From Sphingomonas phyllosphaerae FA2 (GTDB lineage Bacteria; Pseudomonadota; Alphaproteobacteria; Sphingomonadales; Sphingomonadaceae), in assembly GCF_000427645.1 (NCBI RefSeq), contig NZ_KE386571.1:3120895-3184894 (forward strand): a stretch of DNA of 64,000 nt, in the 5' to 3' direction. Below are positions 34,546-42,177 of this stretch, piece by piece. Every line of letters starts with the position of its first letter. Positions within the stretch are counted from its first letter, which is position 1. A program made the position numbers and the translations under genes. A model generated the notes under the pieces. The model did not search any database. It had not been told where the DNA came from and saw only the letters and a program-made list of their open reading frames with translations.

Positions 34546-34640
34546 CGTCATCCCCGCGAAGGCGGGGATCCAGAACCTCTAACGGCAGCAACTCCTTCGA
34601 AGACCTGCGCGTCTGGATCCCCGCCTTCGCGGGAATGACG
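34546..34640. repeat. Palindromic repeat family B, copy 3
   Basis: About 95 bp, CGTCATCCCCGCGAAGGCGG with inverse CCGCCTTCGCGGGAATGACG, exactly between the convergent stops of the CorA-family gene and fliS. Likely a two-way transcript end. Confidence 0.93.
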
Positions 34641-34649
34641 GACGTCGCT

Positions 34650-35048
34650 TTACGCCGCGCGCGCCTGACGCCAGGCGCTGGCGATTTCCTCCAGCTCGGC
34701 GGCGACGGCGCGGAACGGGCTGCCGTCGGTGCCGATGCTCGCCTCGATCACCTGCCGCCGGCAGCCACCATAGAAGCGTGCCAGCGCGCGCGACACGTCG
34801 CCGCCCTTCTCGAAATCGAGATTGGCTTCCAGCGCGAACAGGATCGCGGTGGCGCGGGTGATGCGTTCGCTGCGGGTGGCGAACTGCTTGTGATCGGCCG
34901 CCCAGGCGGCGACGCGCAGCGCCTGCGTCAGCTCCTCGTAGAGCAGCTGGACGAGCGCCGGGCCGTCGGCCGCAGCGGTGCGGCCCGCGAGGTCGATCTC
35001 GCGATAGGTGCGCGCCGGATCGCGCAGCAGGGAAGAGGCGTAGGCCAT
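34650..35048 (-). CDS. fliS: Flagellin export chaperone FliS
   Basis: 132 residues, all helical: MAYASSLLRDPARTYREID, GPALVQLLYEELTQALRVAA and ALEANLDFEKGGDVSRALAR-FY. FliS caps flagellin in the cytoplasm before export. Last gene of the long flagellar operon, 19 bp after fliD. Confidence 0.9.
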   Translation of the reverse strand: MAYASSLLRDPARTYREIDLAGRTAAADGPALVQLLYEELTQALRVAAWAADHKQFATRSERITRATAILFALEANLDFEKGGDVSRALARFYGGCRRQVIEASIGTDGSPFRAVAAELEEIASAWRQARAA

Positions 35049-35067
35049 GATCTGTCGTCTCTCCCGA

Positions 35068-36618
35068 TCAGCTCGACTTGTACCAGCCGTCGATCTGCTG
35101 CTTCATGAACGACTGCGTCTGCTTGTAGGCCGATACGCGAGAGTTCATGCTGGCATATTGCTGCGTCAGCCGCGCCGAGAACCGCGTCGACTGTTCGTCG
35201 ATCTTGGCGCTTTCCTTGGTCAGATCGTCCTGCGCCTTGCGGAGCTTCAGGTCGGTTGCGCCGAGCCCGTAGAGCGTGCTGCCCGACGAGAGCTTCAATG
35301 ACTGCATCGCGGCGTTGATGCCGGTCGCGCCGAAGCTGTTGGGCGTGAACATCGCCTGGATCGCATCGGGCGAGTCCTTCATCGCCTTGGTCAGCGCGGC
35401 GTCGTCGATCGTCAGCTCGCCGGTGGTCTTGTCGGTGGTGACGCCGATCCCGGCCAGCGTGGAGGGCGTGCCCGGCGCTGCATCGGGGAGCAAGGTCTTG
35501 CTCGCAAAGCCCTGCAGGTTGCGCAGCAGCTGCTTGGCGGCGGGATCGGCGCGCAGGCTGCCGTCGACCGCATTGGTCTGCTGCTTCACCTCGTTGAGCA
35601 ACTGGTTGAAGGTCTCGACGAAATCCTTGACGCCGTTGGTCAGCGCGGTGTCGGGGCGCGTGCCGGTCAGCGTCATCGAACCGGTGCCGGCCAGCGTCAG
35701 CTTCACGCCGGGGATCAGATCGCTGATCTCATTGCTGGGACGCTGGACGGTGACGCCGTCGACCGACAATTCGGCGTTGGCGGACTTGCCGACGACCGCC
35801 ATCTTCGAGGTCGCGGTCGCATCCGGCCCGATGCTGAGCGTATCGAGCGTGCCGCCGGTGCCCTTCACCGAAAACGCCTGCGCGGTGCCGCTCTGCCCCT
35901 TCAGCGACAGGAACGCGCCGCCATCGGCGTCGGTGATGATCGCGGCGGTGACGCCGGTGTTCTTGGCGTTGATCGCGGCGGCGATCCCCGACAGCGTGTC
36001 GTTGGGCGGCGCGATGTCGACGTCGAAGCTCAGGTCGGTGCCGTCGCTGGCCTTGCCGACGGTCAGGCCGTCCATCTTGCCCGCGGTGTAATTCGCGGTG
36101 CCGATGTTGATCGTCAGCTTGCCGGTGCCGAACTGGTCGGTCTTGCCCAGCTTCGCGCTGGTAACCGTCTGGACGGTGGCGAGCGAGGTGACGGTGACGT
36201 TCGCCGAGGCGGTGGCCGACATCGGCGCACCGGAAATCGCGGTCGCGCCGGCGACCTTCGGATCGCTGACGTTCGGCTGCGTCGCGAGCGAGCCGCCAGT
36301 GACGAGCGTGTTGACCGCCTTGGCGAAGTCGCTGACGAAATTCTTGAGCGTCGCGGCGTCGGAAATCTGCGCGGTCAGCTTGTCGGTCTTGGCGGTGATC
36401 TGCGCGCGCTTGGCGGCGAACTGCGCGTCGACCAACTGCGTGACGAGCGTGTCGGTGTCCACACCCGAGCCCGAGCCGAGCGAGGTCAGGATCGAGTTGG
36501 CGGTCGACTTGTTGATCGAGGATGCGGTCGACGTCTTGGTGGTCGACGACGCGGTCGCCGACGACGTTTTCGTCGTCGTCGCCGTGCTGCTCGTGCTGGT
36601 GCTGCTGATCGTCGCCAT
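35068..36618 (-). CDS. fliD: Flagellar filament cap protein FliD
   Basis: 516 residues. A Ser/Thr-rich leader of about 40 residues (MATISSTSTSSTATTTKTSS) precedes the conserved FliD start, LTSLGSGSGVDTDTLVTQLV. The middle holds flagellin hook-IN-like repeats (AAINAKNTGVTAAIITDADG), and the C-terminal coiled coil (DLKLRKAQDDLTKESAKIDE, MNSRVSAYKQTQSFMKQQI) is typical. Assembles a pentameric cap at the filament tip. The Ser/Thr leader is longer than usual. Strong AGGAGA ribosome site about 6-8 bp before the ATG. Confidence 0.95.
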   Translation of the reverse strand: MATISSTSTSSTATTTKTSSATASSTTKTSTASSINKSTANSILTSLGSGSGVDTDTLVTQLVDAQFAAKRAQITAKTDKLTAQISDAATLKNFVSDFAKAVNTLVTGGSLATQPNVSDPKVAGATAISGAPMSATASANVTVTSLATVQTVTSAKLGKTDQFGTGKLTINIGTANYTAGKMDGLTVGKASDGTDLSFDVDIAPPNDTLSGIAAAINAKNTGVTAAIITDADGGAFLSLKGQSGTAQAFSVKGTGGTLDTLSIGPDATATSKMAVVGKSANAELSVDGVTVQRPSNEISDLIPGVKLTLAGTGSMTLTGTRPDTALTNGVKDFVETFNQLLNEVKQQTNAVDGSLRADPAAKQLLRNLQGFASKTLLPDAAPGTPSTLAGIGVTTDKTTGELTIDDAALTKAMKDSPDAIQAMFTPNSFGATGINAAMQSLKLSSGSTLYGLGATDLKLRKAQDDLTKESAKIDEQSTRFSARLTQQYASMNSRVSAYKQTQSFMKQQIDGWYKSS

Positions 36619-36652
36619 GATGCTCTCCTAAACGGCCGCGCGCGGCGATTCT

Positions 36653-37777
36653 TTATGACTGTCGGACACCATTTTCGTCGAAACGTGCGGTGTCGGGCAC
36701 GTCGACCGGCGGTTGCGTTCCGCCGGCTTGCGCATTGAGTCCAAAGACAAAAGCCAGCACGGTGGCGATGGCGAGGTACAGATCGTCGCGCACCTCCTGT
36801 CCCTCGCGGCTGGTATAGTAAACGGCGCGCGCCAGCGCCGGATACTCGAGGATCGGCAGCGCGCGGTCCTTCGCGGCGGACCGGATCGCGAGCGCCAGCG
36901 CGCCGCGCCCCTTGGCGACCACCACCGGCACCTCGTCGCGCCCACGTTCGTAGCGCAACGCGACCGCGAAATGCGTCGGGTTGGTGAGTACGACATGCGC
37001 CTGGTCGAGCGCCTTGTGCATCCCCCCGGACAGCATTTCGCGCTGCTTCATGCGCATATGCCCCTTCATCTCGGGGTTGCCCTCGCTCTCCTTATGCTCG
37101 TCCTTGACCTCCTGCTTGGTCATGCGCAGCTTCTTGAGCAGCTGCATGATCTGGGTCGGCACGTCGATCATGCCGATCGCGACCAGCCCCATCGACATGA
37201 CGAGCAGGACGTGGGTCAGCGTCGACCCCAGCCCAGCGAGCGCGACCGGCAGGTTCGAGGCGGCGAGCCCGAAGCTGAAATGCGCGGTCTGCCGCAGCAT
37301 CCACGCGCCGATCGCGCCCAGCAACGTCACCTTGAGCAGCGATTTGCCGAGTTCGATCCAGCCCTGCATCCCGACGATGCGCATGATCCCGGAGCCGGGA
37401 TTGATCCGTGATGCCTTGGGCGCGAGCAATTTGGCGTTGAAGCTGAGCGAGCCGAGCCCGGCCTGGCTGGCGATCGCGGCGGCGATCGTGATCGCGAACA
37501 GCGTGCCGAGCGGCGCGGCGAGCTTCCACCCGGCCTGCACCAGCGGGCGCCACGGCTGGAAATCCTCGACATCGGCGCGCCCGAAGCTGAAGCTCGCCGC
37601 CATCACCTCGCGACACGCCGCGAGCAGCGCCGGGCCGAAGAACATGATCCACGTGATGCCGGCCAGCACGACGAACGCGGTTGCGAGATCGCGGCTCTTG
37701 AGGACATCGCCCTTCTCCTTGGCGTCGTCGCGACGCTTCTGGGTTGGGGCTTCTGTCTTGTCGCCACCCTCCGACAT
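36653..37777 (-). CDS. flhB: Flagellar export gate protein FlhB
   Basis: 374 residues with four membrane segments in the N-terminal half (e.g. AFVVLAGITWIMFFGPALLA) and a cytoplasmic C-terminal domain containing the self-cleavage motif in VVLTNPTHFAVALRY (cleaves between N and P). Starts MSEGGDKTEAPTQKRRDDAK, the family signature. Cleavage switches export from rod/hook to filament substrates. Its ATG overlaps the fliR stop by one base. Confidence 0.97.
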   Translation of the reverse strand: MSEGGDKTEAPTQKRRDDAKEKGDVLKSRDLATAFVVLAGITWIMFFGPALLAACREVMAASFSFGRADVEDFQPWRPLVQAGWKLAAPLGTLFAITIAAAIASQAGLGSLSFNAKLLAPKASRINPGSGIMRIVGMQGWIELGKSLLKVTLLGAIGAWMLRQTAHFSFGLAASNLPVALAGLGSTLTHVLLVMSMGLVAIGMIDVPTQIMQLLKKLRMTKQEVKDEHKESEGNPEMKGHMRMKQREMLSGGMHKALDQAHVVLTNPTHFAVALRYERGRDEVPVVVAKGRGALALAIRSAAKDRALPILEYPALARAVYYTSREGQEVRDDLYLAIATVLAFVFGLNAQAGGTQPPVDVPDTARFDENGVRQS

Positions 37778-38550
37778 CAGCCGAGCACCAGGCTTTGCGC
37801 GGCGGCGAGCCCTTCACGGACGATCACCTGCATGTAATCGCCCATCGCGGGCAGCGCGATCGCGAGGCTGATTACGCCGACCGCAAGGCTGGCGGGCAGG
37901 CCGATCGAGAACAGGTTGAGCGACGGCGCCGAGCGCGACACCATCCCCATCACCAGGTTGAGGCACAGCAGCAGGAAGCCGACCGGCAGCGCGAGCAACA
38001 GCCCGGCCATGAACGCATAGCCGCCGAACAGCGCGATGTCGCGCAGCTGCGCCGCGTTCATCCACGCCGCGCCGGGCGGCAGCGCGGTGTAGCTCTTCAC
38101 CACCATGTCGACGAGCACCAGATGCCCGTCGAGCGACAGGAACAGCAAGGTCAGCAGGATCGACAGGAACTGGCCGACCGCCGGGCTGGAGCGCCCCGAA
38201 TTGGGGTCGATCATATTGGCGAAGCCGATCCCCATCGATCCGCCGATGATCTCGCCCGCCACCAATGGTGCGGCGAAGGCGATCTGGACGATGAAGCCCA
38301 TCGCGAGCCCGACCAGTGCTTCGGCCGCGACCGCCACGAAGGTGGCGAGCGCGAAGATCGTCGGCGGCTGCTGGATCGATGTGGTGCCGAGCACCAGCAC
38401 CCCGACCGCGCCCGACAGCGTGATCCGCACCGGCAAGGGCACGGAGACGTTGCCGAACACGGGTGCCGCGATGAACGCCGCGCCGACGCGGATCATCACG
38501 AAGATCAGCGCCCAGAGTTGCGGTTCGATGCTTAAGCCAAAGCCCAGCAC
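37777..38550 (-). CDS. fliR: Flagellar export gate protein FliR
   Basis: 257 residues, six hydrophobic segments, with conserved MIRVGAAFIAAPVFG, GEIIGGSMGIGFANMIDPNS and SRSAPSLNLFSIGLP. Core of the FliPQR export gate. Starts at GTG 38550; upstream lies a palindromic repeat. Confidence 0.95.
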   Translation of the reverse strand: MLGFGLSIEPQLWALIFVMIRVGAAFIAAPVFGNVSVPLPVRITLSGAVGVLVLGTTSIQQPPTIFALATFVAVAAEALVGLAMGFIVQIAFAAPLVAGEIIGGSMGIGFANMIDPNSGRSSPAVGQFLSILLTLLFLSLDGHLVLVDMVVKSYTALPPGAAWMNAAQLRDIALFGGYAFMAGLLLALPVGFLLLCLNLVMGMVSRSAPSLNLFSIGLPASLAVGVISLAIALPAMGDYMQVIVREGLAAAQSLVLG

Positions 38551-38560
38551 CTTACGCCTC

Positions 38561-38642
38561 CGTCACCCCGGCGCAGGCCGGGGTCCAGAGCCACGCAGAA
38601 CCACGCTTGCGGCTCTGGACCCCGACCTGCGCCGGGGCGACG
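38561..38642. repeat. Palindromic repeat family C, copy 2 (inside the flagellar operon)
   Basis: CGTCACCCCGGCGCAGGCCG with inverse arms, 82 bp, filling most of the fliQ-fliR gap. Confidence 0.9.
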
Positions 38643-38661
38643 GGGAGGGTCTGGCCCAAGG

Positions 38662-38943
38662 TTAGTGGACCAGATCCGGGATGCGCGCGAAGATCTCGGT
38701 GGTGAAGTCGCTCAGCAGCCCGAGGATCATCGCGCCGAACACCATGATCGACACCGCGACGACGATCAGCTTCGGGACGAAGCTCAGCGTCTGTTCGTTG
38801 ATCGAGGTCGCGGCCTGCACCATCCCGAGGATCAGCCCCGACAGCAACGCCGGGATCAGGATCGGCGCGGAGACGAGCGCCAGCACCCACATGGTCTGGT
38901 TGGCGACGGTCAGGAAGTAATCGGCGTCGACGAGCGGTTGCAT
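38662..38943 (-). CDS. fliQ: Flagellar export gate protein FliQ
   Basis: 93 residues, two membrane segments: MWVLALVSAPILIPALLSGL and LIVVAVSIMVFGAMILGLL, separated by the family loop GMVQAATSINEQTLSFVPK. Part of the FliP5Q4R1 gate. Palindromic repeats flank it on both sides. Confidence 0.96.
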   Translation of the reverse strand: MQPLVDADYFLTVANQTMWVLALVSAPILIPALLSGLILGMVQAATSINEQTLSFVPKLIVVAVSIMVFGAMILGLLSDFTTEIFARIPDLVH

Positions 38944-38959
38944 GTCACTATTCTCTCTT

Positions 38960-39054
38960 CGTCATTCCCGCGGAGGCGGGAATCCAGATGCGCAGGTCTG
39001 GCGATGGAGTCGGTACGTCGGAGGTTCTGGTTTCCCGCCTTCGCGGGAATGACG
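38960..39054. repeat. Palindromic repeat family B, copy 4 (inside the flagellar operon)
   Basis: CGTCATTCCCGCGGAGGCGG at left and CCGCCTTCGCGGGAATGACG at right, about 95 bp, filling the fliP-fliQ gap. Confidence 0.93.
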
Positions 39055-39059
39055 GAAGG

Positions 39060-39956
39060 CTAAGTGGCGAACGAATTTGCCAGACTGCCCATCGTCAGCG
39101 CCCAGCCATCGACCAGCACGAACAACAGCAATTTGAATGGCAGCGAGATGATCGTCGGGCTAAGCATCGCCATGCCGAGCGCCATCAGCACGGTGGCGAC
39201 GACCAGGTCGATGACGATGAACGGCAGGAACAGCAGGAAGCCGATCTGGAACGCGGTCTTCAGTTCCGAGGTGACGAACGCCGGCAGCAGCACCGAGTAC
39301 GGGATGTCGTTCGGCGACGCATAGGGGCCGGACTTTGCCATCTGCGCGAACATCGTCACGTCCTTCACGCGCGTCTGCTTGGACATGAAGGCGTGCAGCG
39401 GTGCGGCGGCGGTCTGGATCAGCTGCGTGCCGTTCATCCGCCCCTGCGAATAGGGCTGAATCGCGGTCGTGTTGATCTGGTTGATCGTCGGCGCCATGAT
39501 GAAGAAGCTGAGGAACAGCGACAGGCCGATCAGCACCTGGTTGGGCGGGGTCTGTTGCAGCCCCATCGCCTGCCGCAAAATCGACAGCACGATGATGATC
39601 CGCGTGAAGCTGGTCATCATCAGCACGATGCCTGGCAGCACCGTGAGCAGGCCCATGATGATGAGCACTTGCAACGACAGCGACAGCGAGCCGTTGTTGT
39701 TCTGCGCGCCGGCATCGCCGCGCGACAATTGCCCGAGCGCGCGATCGACCGCGTCGCCGACGCCCGGTGCGGGCGCCGCCGGGGCACCCTGTACCGCCGG
39801 CTGCGACGGGGCAGGGAAGTTCTGCGCCAGCGCCGGCATCGCGACGCACAGCGCCACGACGATCGCGAGCAATGCGAGGATCAGGTGCGACCTTTTGCCC
39901 GCGGTCCGTGCGCGCGGGCGGATCAGCGCGCCGCTGTGCATCGCCGAGGCGCTCAC
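39060..39956 (-). CDS. fliP: Flagellar export gate protein FliP
   Basis: 298 residues. Signal-like first helix (LILALLAIVVALCVAMPALA), a variable Pro/Ala linker, then the FliP core: LTVLPGIVLMMTSFTRIIIV, RQAMGLQQTPPNQVLIGLSL, IPYSVLLPAFVTSELKTAF and MGMAMLSP-type ALGMAMLSPTIISLPFKLLL. Main ring of the export gate. Starts at GTG 39956, overlapping the fliO stop as GTGA. Confidence 0.96.
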   Translation of the reverse strand: MSASAMHSGALIRPRARTAGKRSHLILALLAIVVALCVAMPALAQNFPAPSQPAVQGAPAAPAPGVGDAVDRALGQLSRGDAGAQNNNGSLSLSLQVLIIMGLLTVLPGIVLMMTSFTRIIIVLSILRQAMGLQQTPPNQVLIGLSLFLSFFIMAPTINQINTTAIQPYSQGRMNGTQLIQTAAAPLHAFMSKQTRVKDVTMFAQMAKSGPYASPNDIPYSVLLPAFVTSELKTAFQIGFLLFLPFIVIDLVVATVLMALGMAMLSPTIISLPFKLLLFVLVDGWALTMGSLANSFAT

Positions 39957-40231
39957 GCGGCGGGCTCCACCGGCACGCGCCCTTCGGCCTTGTCGACCAG
40001 CGTCACCCCGGCGCGGTTGACTGACACGAGCAGCCGACGCCCCTCGAAATCGACCACCGCCAGCTTGACGCCCGGCGAGATCATCATCGTCTCGCGCACC
40101 GCGATGCCGCGCGTCGACGGCTTACCCGGCATCCGCGCCTCGAGCCGACGCCACAGGTACAGGCAGCCAATCATCAACCCGCAGACGAGCGGGAGCATCA
40201 CGACCAGCTTCAGGATATAGGTCCACATCAT
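39953..40231 (-). CDS. fliO: Flagellar protein FliO
   Basis: 92 residues: one membrane segment (YILKLVVMLPLVCGLMIGCL) and a small cytoplasmic domain containing MMISPGVKLAVVDFEGRRLL. FliO helps assemble the FliP ring. Weakly conserved in sequence, assigned mainly by size, single span and position between fliN and fliP. Confidence 0.85.
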   Translation of the reverse strand: MMWTYILKLVVMLPLVCGLMIGCLYLWRRLEARMPGKPSTRGIAVRETMMISPGVKLAVVDFEGRRLLVSVNRAGVTLVDKAEGRVPVEPAA

Positions 40232-40245
40232 CGCGTGCGTGCCCC

Positions 40246-40536
40246 TCAGCCGCGCTTCTCGGGCGAGACCAGCTCGGTCATCTTGACGCCGTAGCGCTCG
40301 CCGACCGTCACGATCTCGCCGCGACCGATCAGCGTGCCGTTGACCAGCACGTCGAGCAGCTCGCCCGCCTGCCGGTCCAGCTCGATCACGCTCGATTCGC
40401 CCAGCGCGAGCAATTCGCGCAGCGACAAGGTGGTCGAGCCGATCTCGACGGTCAGCTTCACGTCGACGCCCTGCAGAAGCCGCAGGTTGGCGGCGACGGC
40501 GGCGTCGATCGCGAATCCGCCGGTCATGTCGTTCAT
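40246..40536 (-). CDS. fliN: Flagellar motor switch protein FliN
   Basis: 96 residues, a SpoA domain: LLQGVDVKLTVEIGSTTLSL, LALGESSVIELDRQAGELLD and LIGRGEIVTVGERYGVKMTE. Lower part of the C-ring, where FliH docks. Start ATG 40536 overlaps the fliM stop as ATGA. No N-terminal extension, so this is a minimal FliN. Confidence 0.95.
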   Translation of the reverse strand: MNDMTGGFAIDAAVAANLRLLQGVDVKLTVEIGSTTLSLRELLALGESSVIELDRQAGELLDVLVNGTLIGRGEIVTVGERYGVKMTELVSPEKRG

Positions 40537-41471
40537 TGCAGGGGTCCTTCGAACTTGGAGATGCGAATGGCCGCGCGGCCGTTGGACGTGCCCACGGTGC
40601 CCAGCCCCAGCGCCATCCCGCCGACCACGATCGGCACGTCCGCGCCGAAGCTGATCGGGATGATGTCGCCTTCCTTGAGATCCATGAGCCGCGAGAGCGG
40701 GATGGTCGGCTCGGCGAGCACCGAGCGGACCGGGAAGCGTACGCCCATCGCCGCGCGCGTCAGCTGGGTGCGCCATTCGGCGTCGACCTCGCTGGGCTTG
40801 GCGACGACCTTGCCAGTCAGCGCGACCGTGTGCGGCTTCAGCGTCGCAACCGGATAGAGGATGTCGACGAACGCCGGCTTGGCGCTGCCGCGCGCGATCG
40901 CGAAGCGGGTGGCGATCACCACCTCGTCGCCCTCGACGCCCGGGATCATGCTCCCGCCCAGCTCGAACGGCTCGGCGGTGAAGCGCGCGCGTGCCAGCGG
41001 CTCCCATGCGGTTTCCAGCGCGCGGGCCAATGCCTTGGCGATGCGCGCTACGATCACGTCGCAGGCCGGGGTGAATTCGAGCGCGAGCACCGGCGAGACG
41101 TCGCCGGTGCCGCCGAAGAACAGGTCGATGATCTCGACGACGAACTGGCTGTCGAGCACGCACAGCGCCGGGCGTCCGTCCATCGACAGCGGCAGCCACG
41201 CGGTCAGCTTGTCGCCACGCGCCGCGCGATAGTCGGCGAGCCGCAGCACCTCCAGCGGCTCGGCCCAGGCGCGCGTCTCGGCGCGCCAATAGCCCTCGAA
41301 CGTCTGGCGAACCCCGCGGGCGGCGCGCGCCGACAGATGCTGCAACGTGTGCAGATCGCCGAACGGATGCAGCTTCGCGGGCGCGCCGCTCCCCCCGCCC
41401 AATGCGGCAGCAGGGCCGATCGGCGTACCGGAGTCGAATCCGGCGTCCAGGGAGGAGGGCGTGTTAACCAT
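40533..41471 (-). CDS. fliM: Flagellar motor switch protein FliM
   Basis: 312 residues. Middle domain with FEGYWRAETRAWAEPLEVLR, LCVLDSQFVVEIIDLFFGG (family motif) and ALARALETAWEPLARARF; C-terminal SpoA domain with PLSRLMDLKEGDIIPISFGA. It makes the C-ring with FliG and FliN. The N-terminus (MVNTPSSLDAGFDSGTPIGP) lacks the usual LSQxEIDALL-like CheY-binding helix. Confidence 0.93.
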   Translation of the reverse strand: MVNTPSSLDAGFDSGTPIGPAAALGGGSGAPAKLHPFGDLHTLQHLSARAARGVRQTFEGYWRAETRAWAEPLEVLRLADYRAARGDKLTAWLPLSMDGRPALCVLDSQFVVEIIDLFFGGTGDVSPVLALEFTPACDVIVARIAKALARALETAWEPLARARFTAEPFELGGSMIPGVEGDEVVIATRFAIARGSAKPAFVDILYPVATLKPHTVALTGKVVAKPSEVDAEWRTQLTRAAMGVRFPVRSVLAEPTIPLSRLMDLKEGDIIPISFGADVPIVVGGMALGLGTVGTSNGRAAIRISKFEGPLQ

Positions 41472-41477
41472 CTCCGT

Positions 41478-42161
41478 TCACTGAACCACGAAAGTGGTAA
41501 AGTAGACGTTACTGATCCCGCCAAACCCCTCCTTTTCGCGCAGAACCTGGTTGATCGTCGCGACGAGCCGTTTCTGAAGCTGCGCCTTGCCGGTTCCGGT
41601 GAACACCTGATCCTCGGGCGTGTCGCCCAGCGTCAGCAGGATCGCCGAGCGAATCGCAATGTCGTTGGTCTTCAGATTCGAGATGACCTTGTCGTCATAG
41701 GGCGTCGACACGGCCAGCCCGATCTGGATGAAGTGCACCGAATCCTGCAGGTTCGAGGTGAACTCCTTCTCCATCGCGTAATAGTTCGAGGCATAGGGCT
41801 CGCCGCCATGACCCTCCGGGGTCGGTGCGCCGTGCGACTCGCTGGCACCGCCTTCGCCCTCGCCGCCGCCCTCGGCCTTGGCTTCGCCACCGCCGTGGCC
41901 GCCCTCACCACCCTCGCCGCCTTCGCCGCCCTCACCGGCGTGCTTCTGCTCGCTCTTGGGGACGAGCTTGGGCTTGTTCGGGTCTTCGTGCGCGGCTGCT
42001 TTTTCGCCGCCGCCCCCGCCGACCATGCCCGAGCCGGCGGCATACAGACCGGCCCCGACGCCACCGCCCAACAGGACGATGACGCCGACGGCGCCGATCA
42101 CGATCATCTTCATCTTGCCCTTTTTCTTGGGCGCGGCGTCTGCGGCCGGAGCGTCACTCAT
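41478..42161 (-). CDS. fliL: Flagellar basal body protein FliL
   Basis: 227 residues: short cytoplasmic tail with a Lys patch, one membrane span (MIVIGAVGVIVLLGGGVGAG), a long Gly/Glu/His-rich linker (about residues 70-120) and the FliL domain (MEKEFTSNLQDSVHFIQIGL, IRSAILLTLGDTPEDQVF, VYFTTFVVQ). FliL rings the stators and stabilises torque generation. The linker repeat (EGGEGGEGGEGG) is longer than in most FliL proteins. Confidence 0.93.
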   Translation of the reverse strand: MSDAPAADAAPKKKGKMKMIVIGAVGVIVLLGGGVGAGLYAAGSGMVGGGGGEKAAAHEDPNKPKLVPKSEQKHAGEGGEGGEGGEGGHGGGEAKAEGGGEGEGGASESHGAPTPEGHGGEPYASNYYAMEKEFTSNLQDSVHFIQIGLAVSTPYDDKVISNLKTNDIAIRSAILLTLGDTPEDQVFTGTGKAQLQKRLVATINQVLREKEGFGGISNVYFTTFVVQ

Positions 42162-42177
42162 CGGTCGTTTCCCTTAG

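Noticed and set aside
41464..41471. TTAACCAT at the start of fliM as a CtrA site
   Set aside because: It is formed by the first codons of fliM inside a tightly packed operon, so chance is the simplest reading.
41870..41960. GC-rich tandem triplets within fliL as an insertion
   Set aside because: They encode a Gly/Glu/His linker in frame, in the place where FliL proteins are normally variable.
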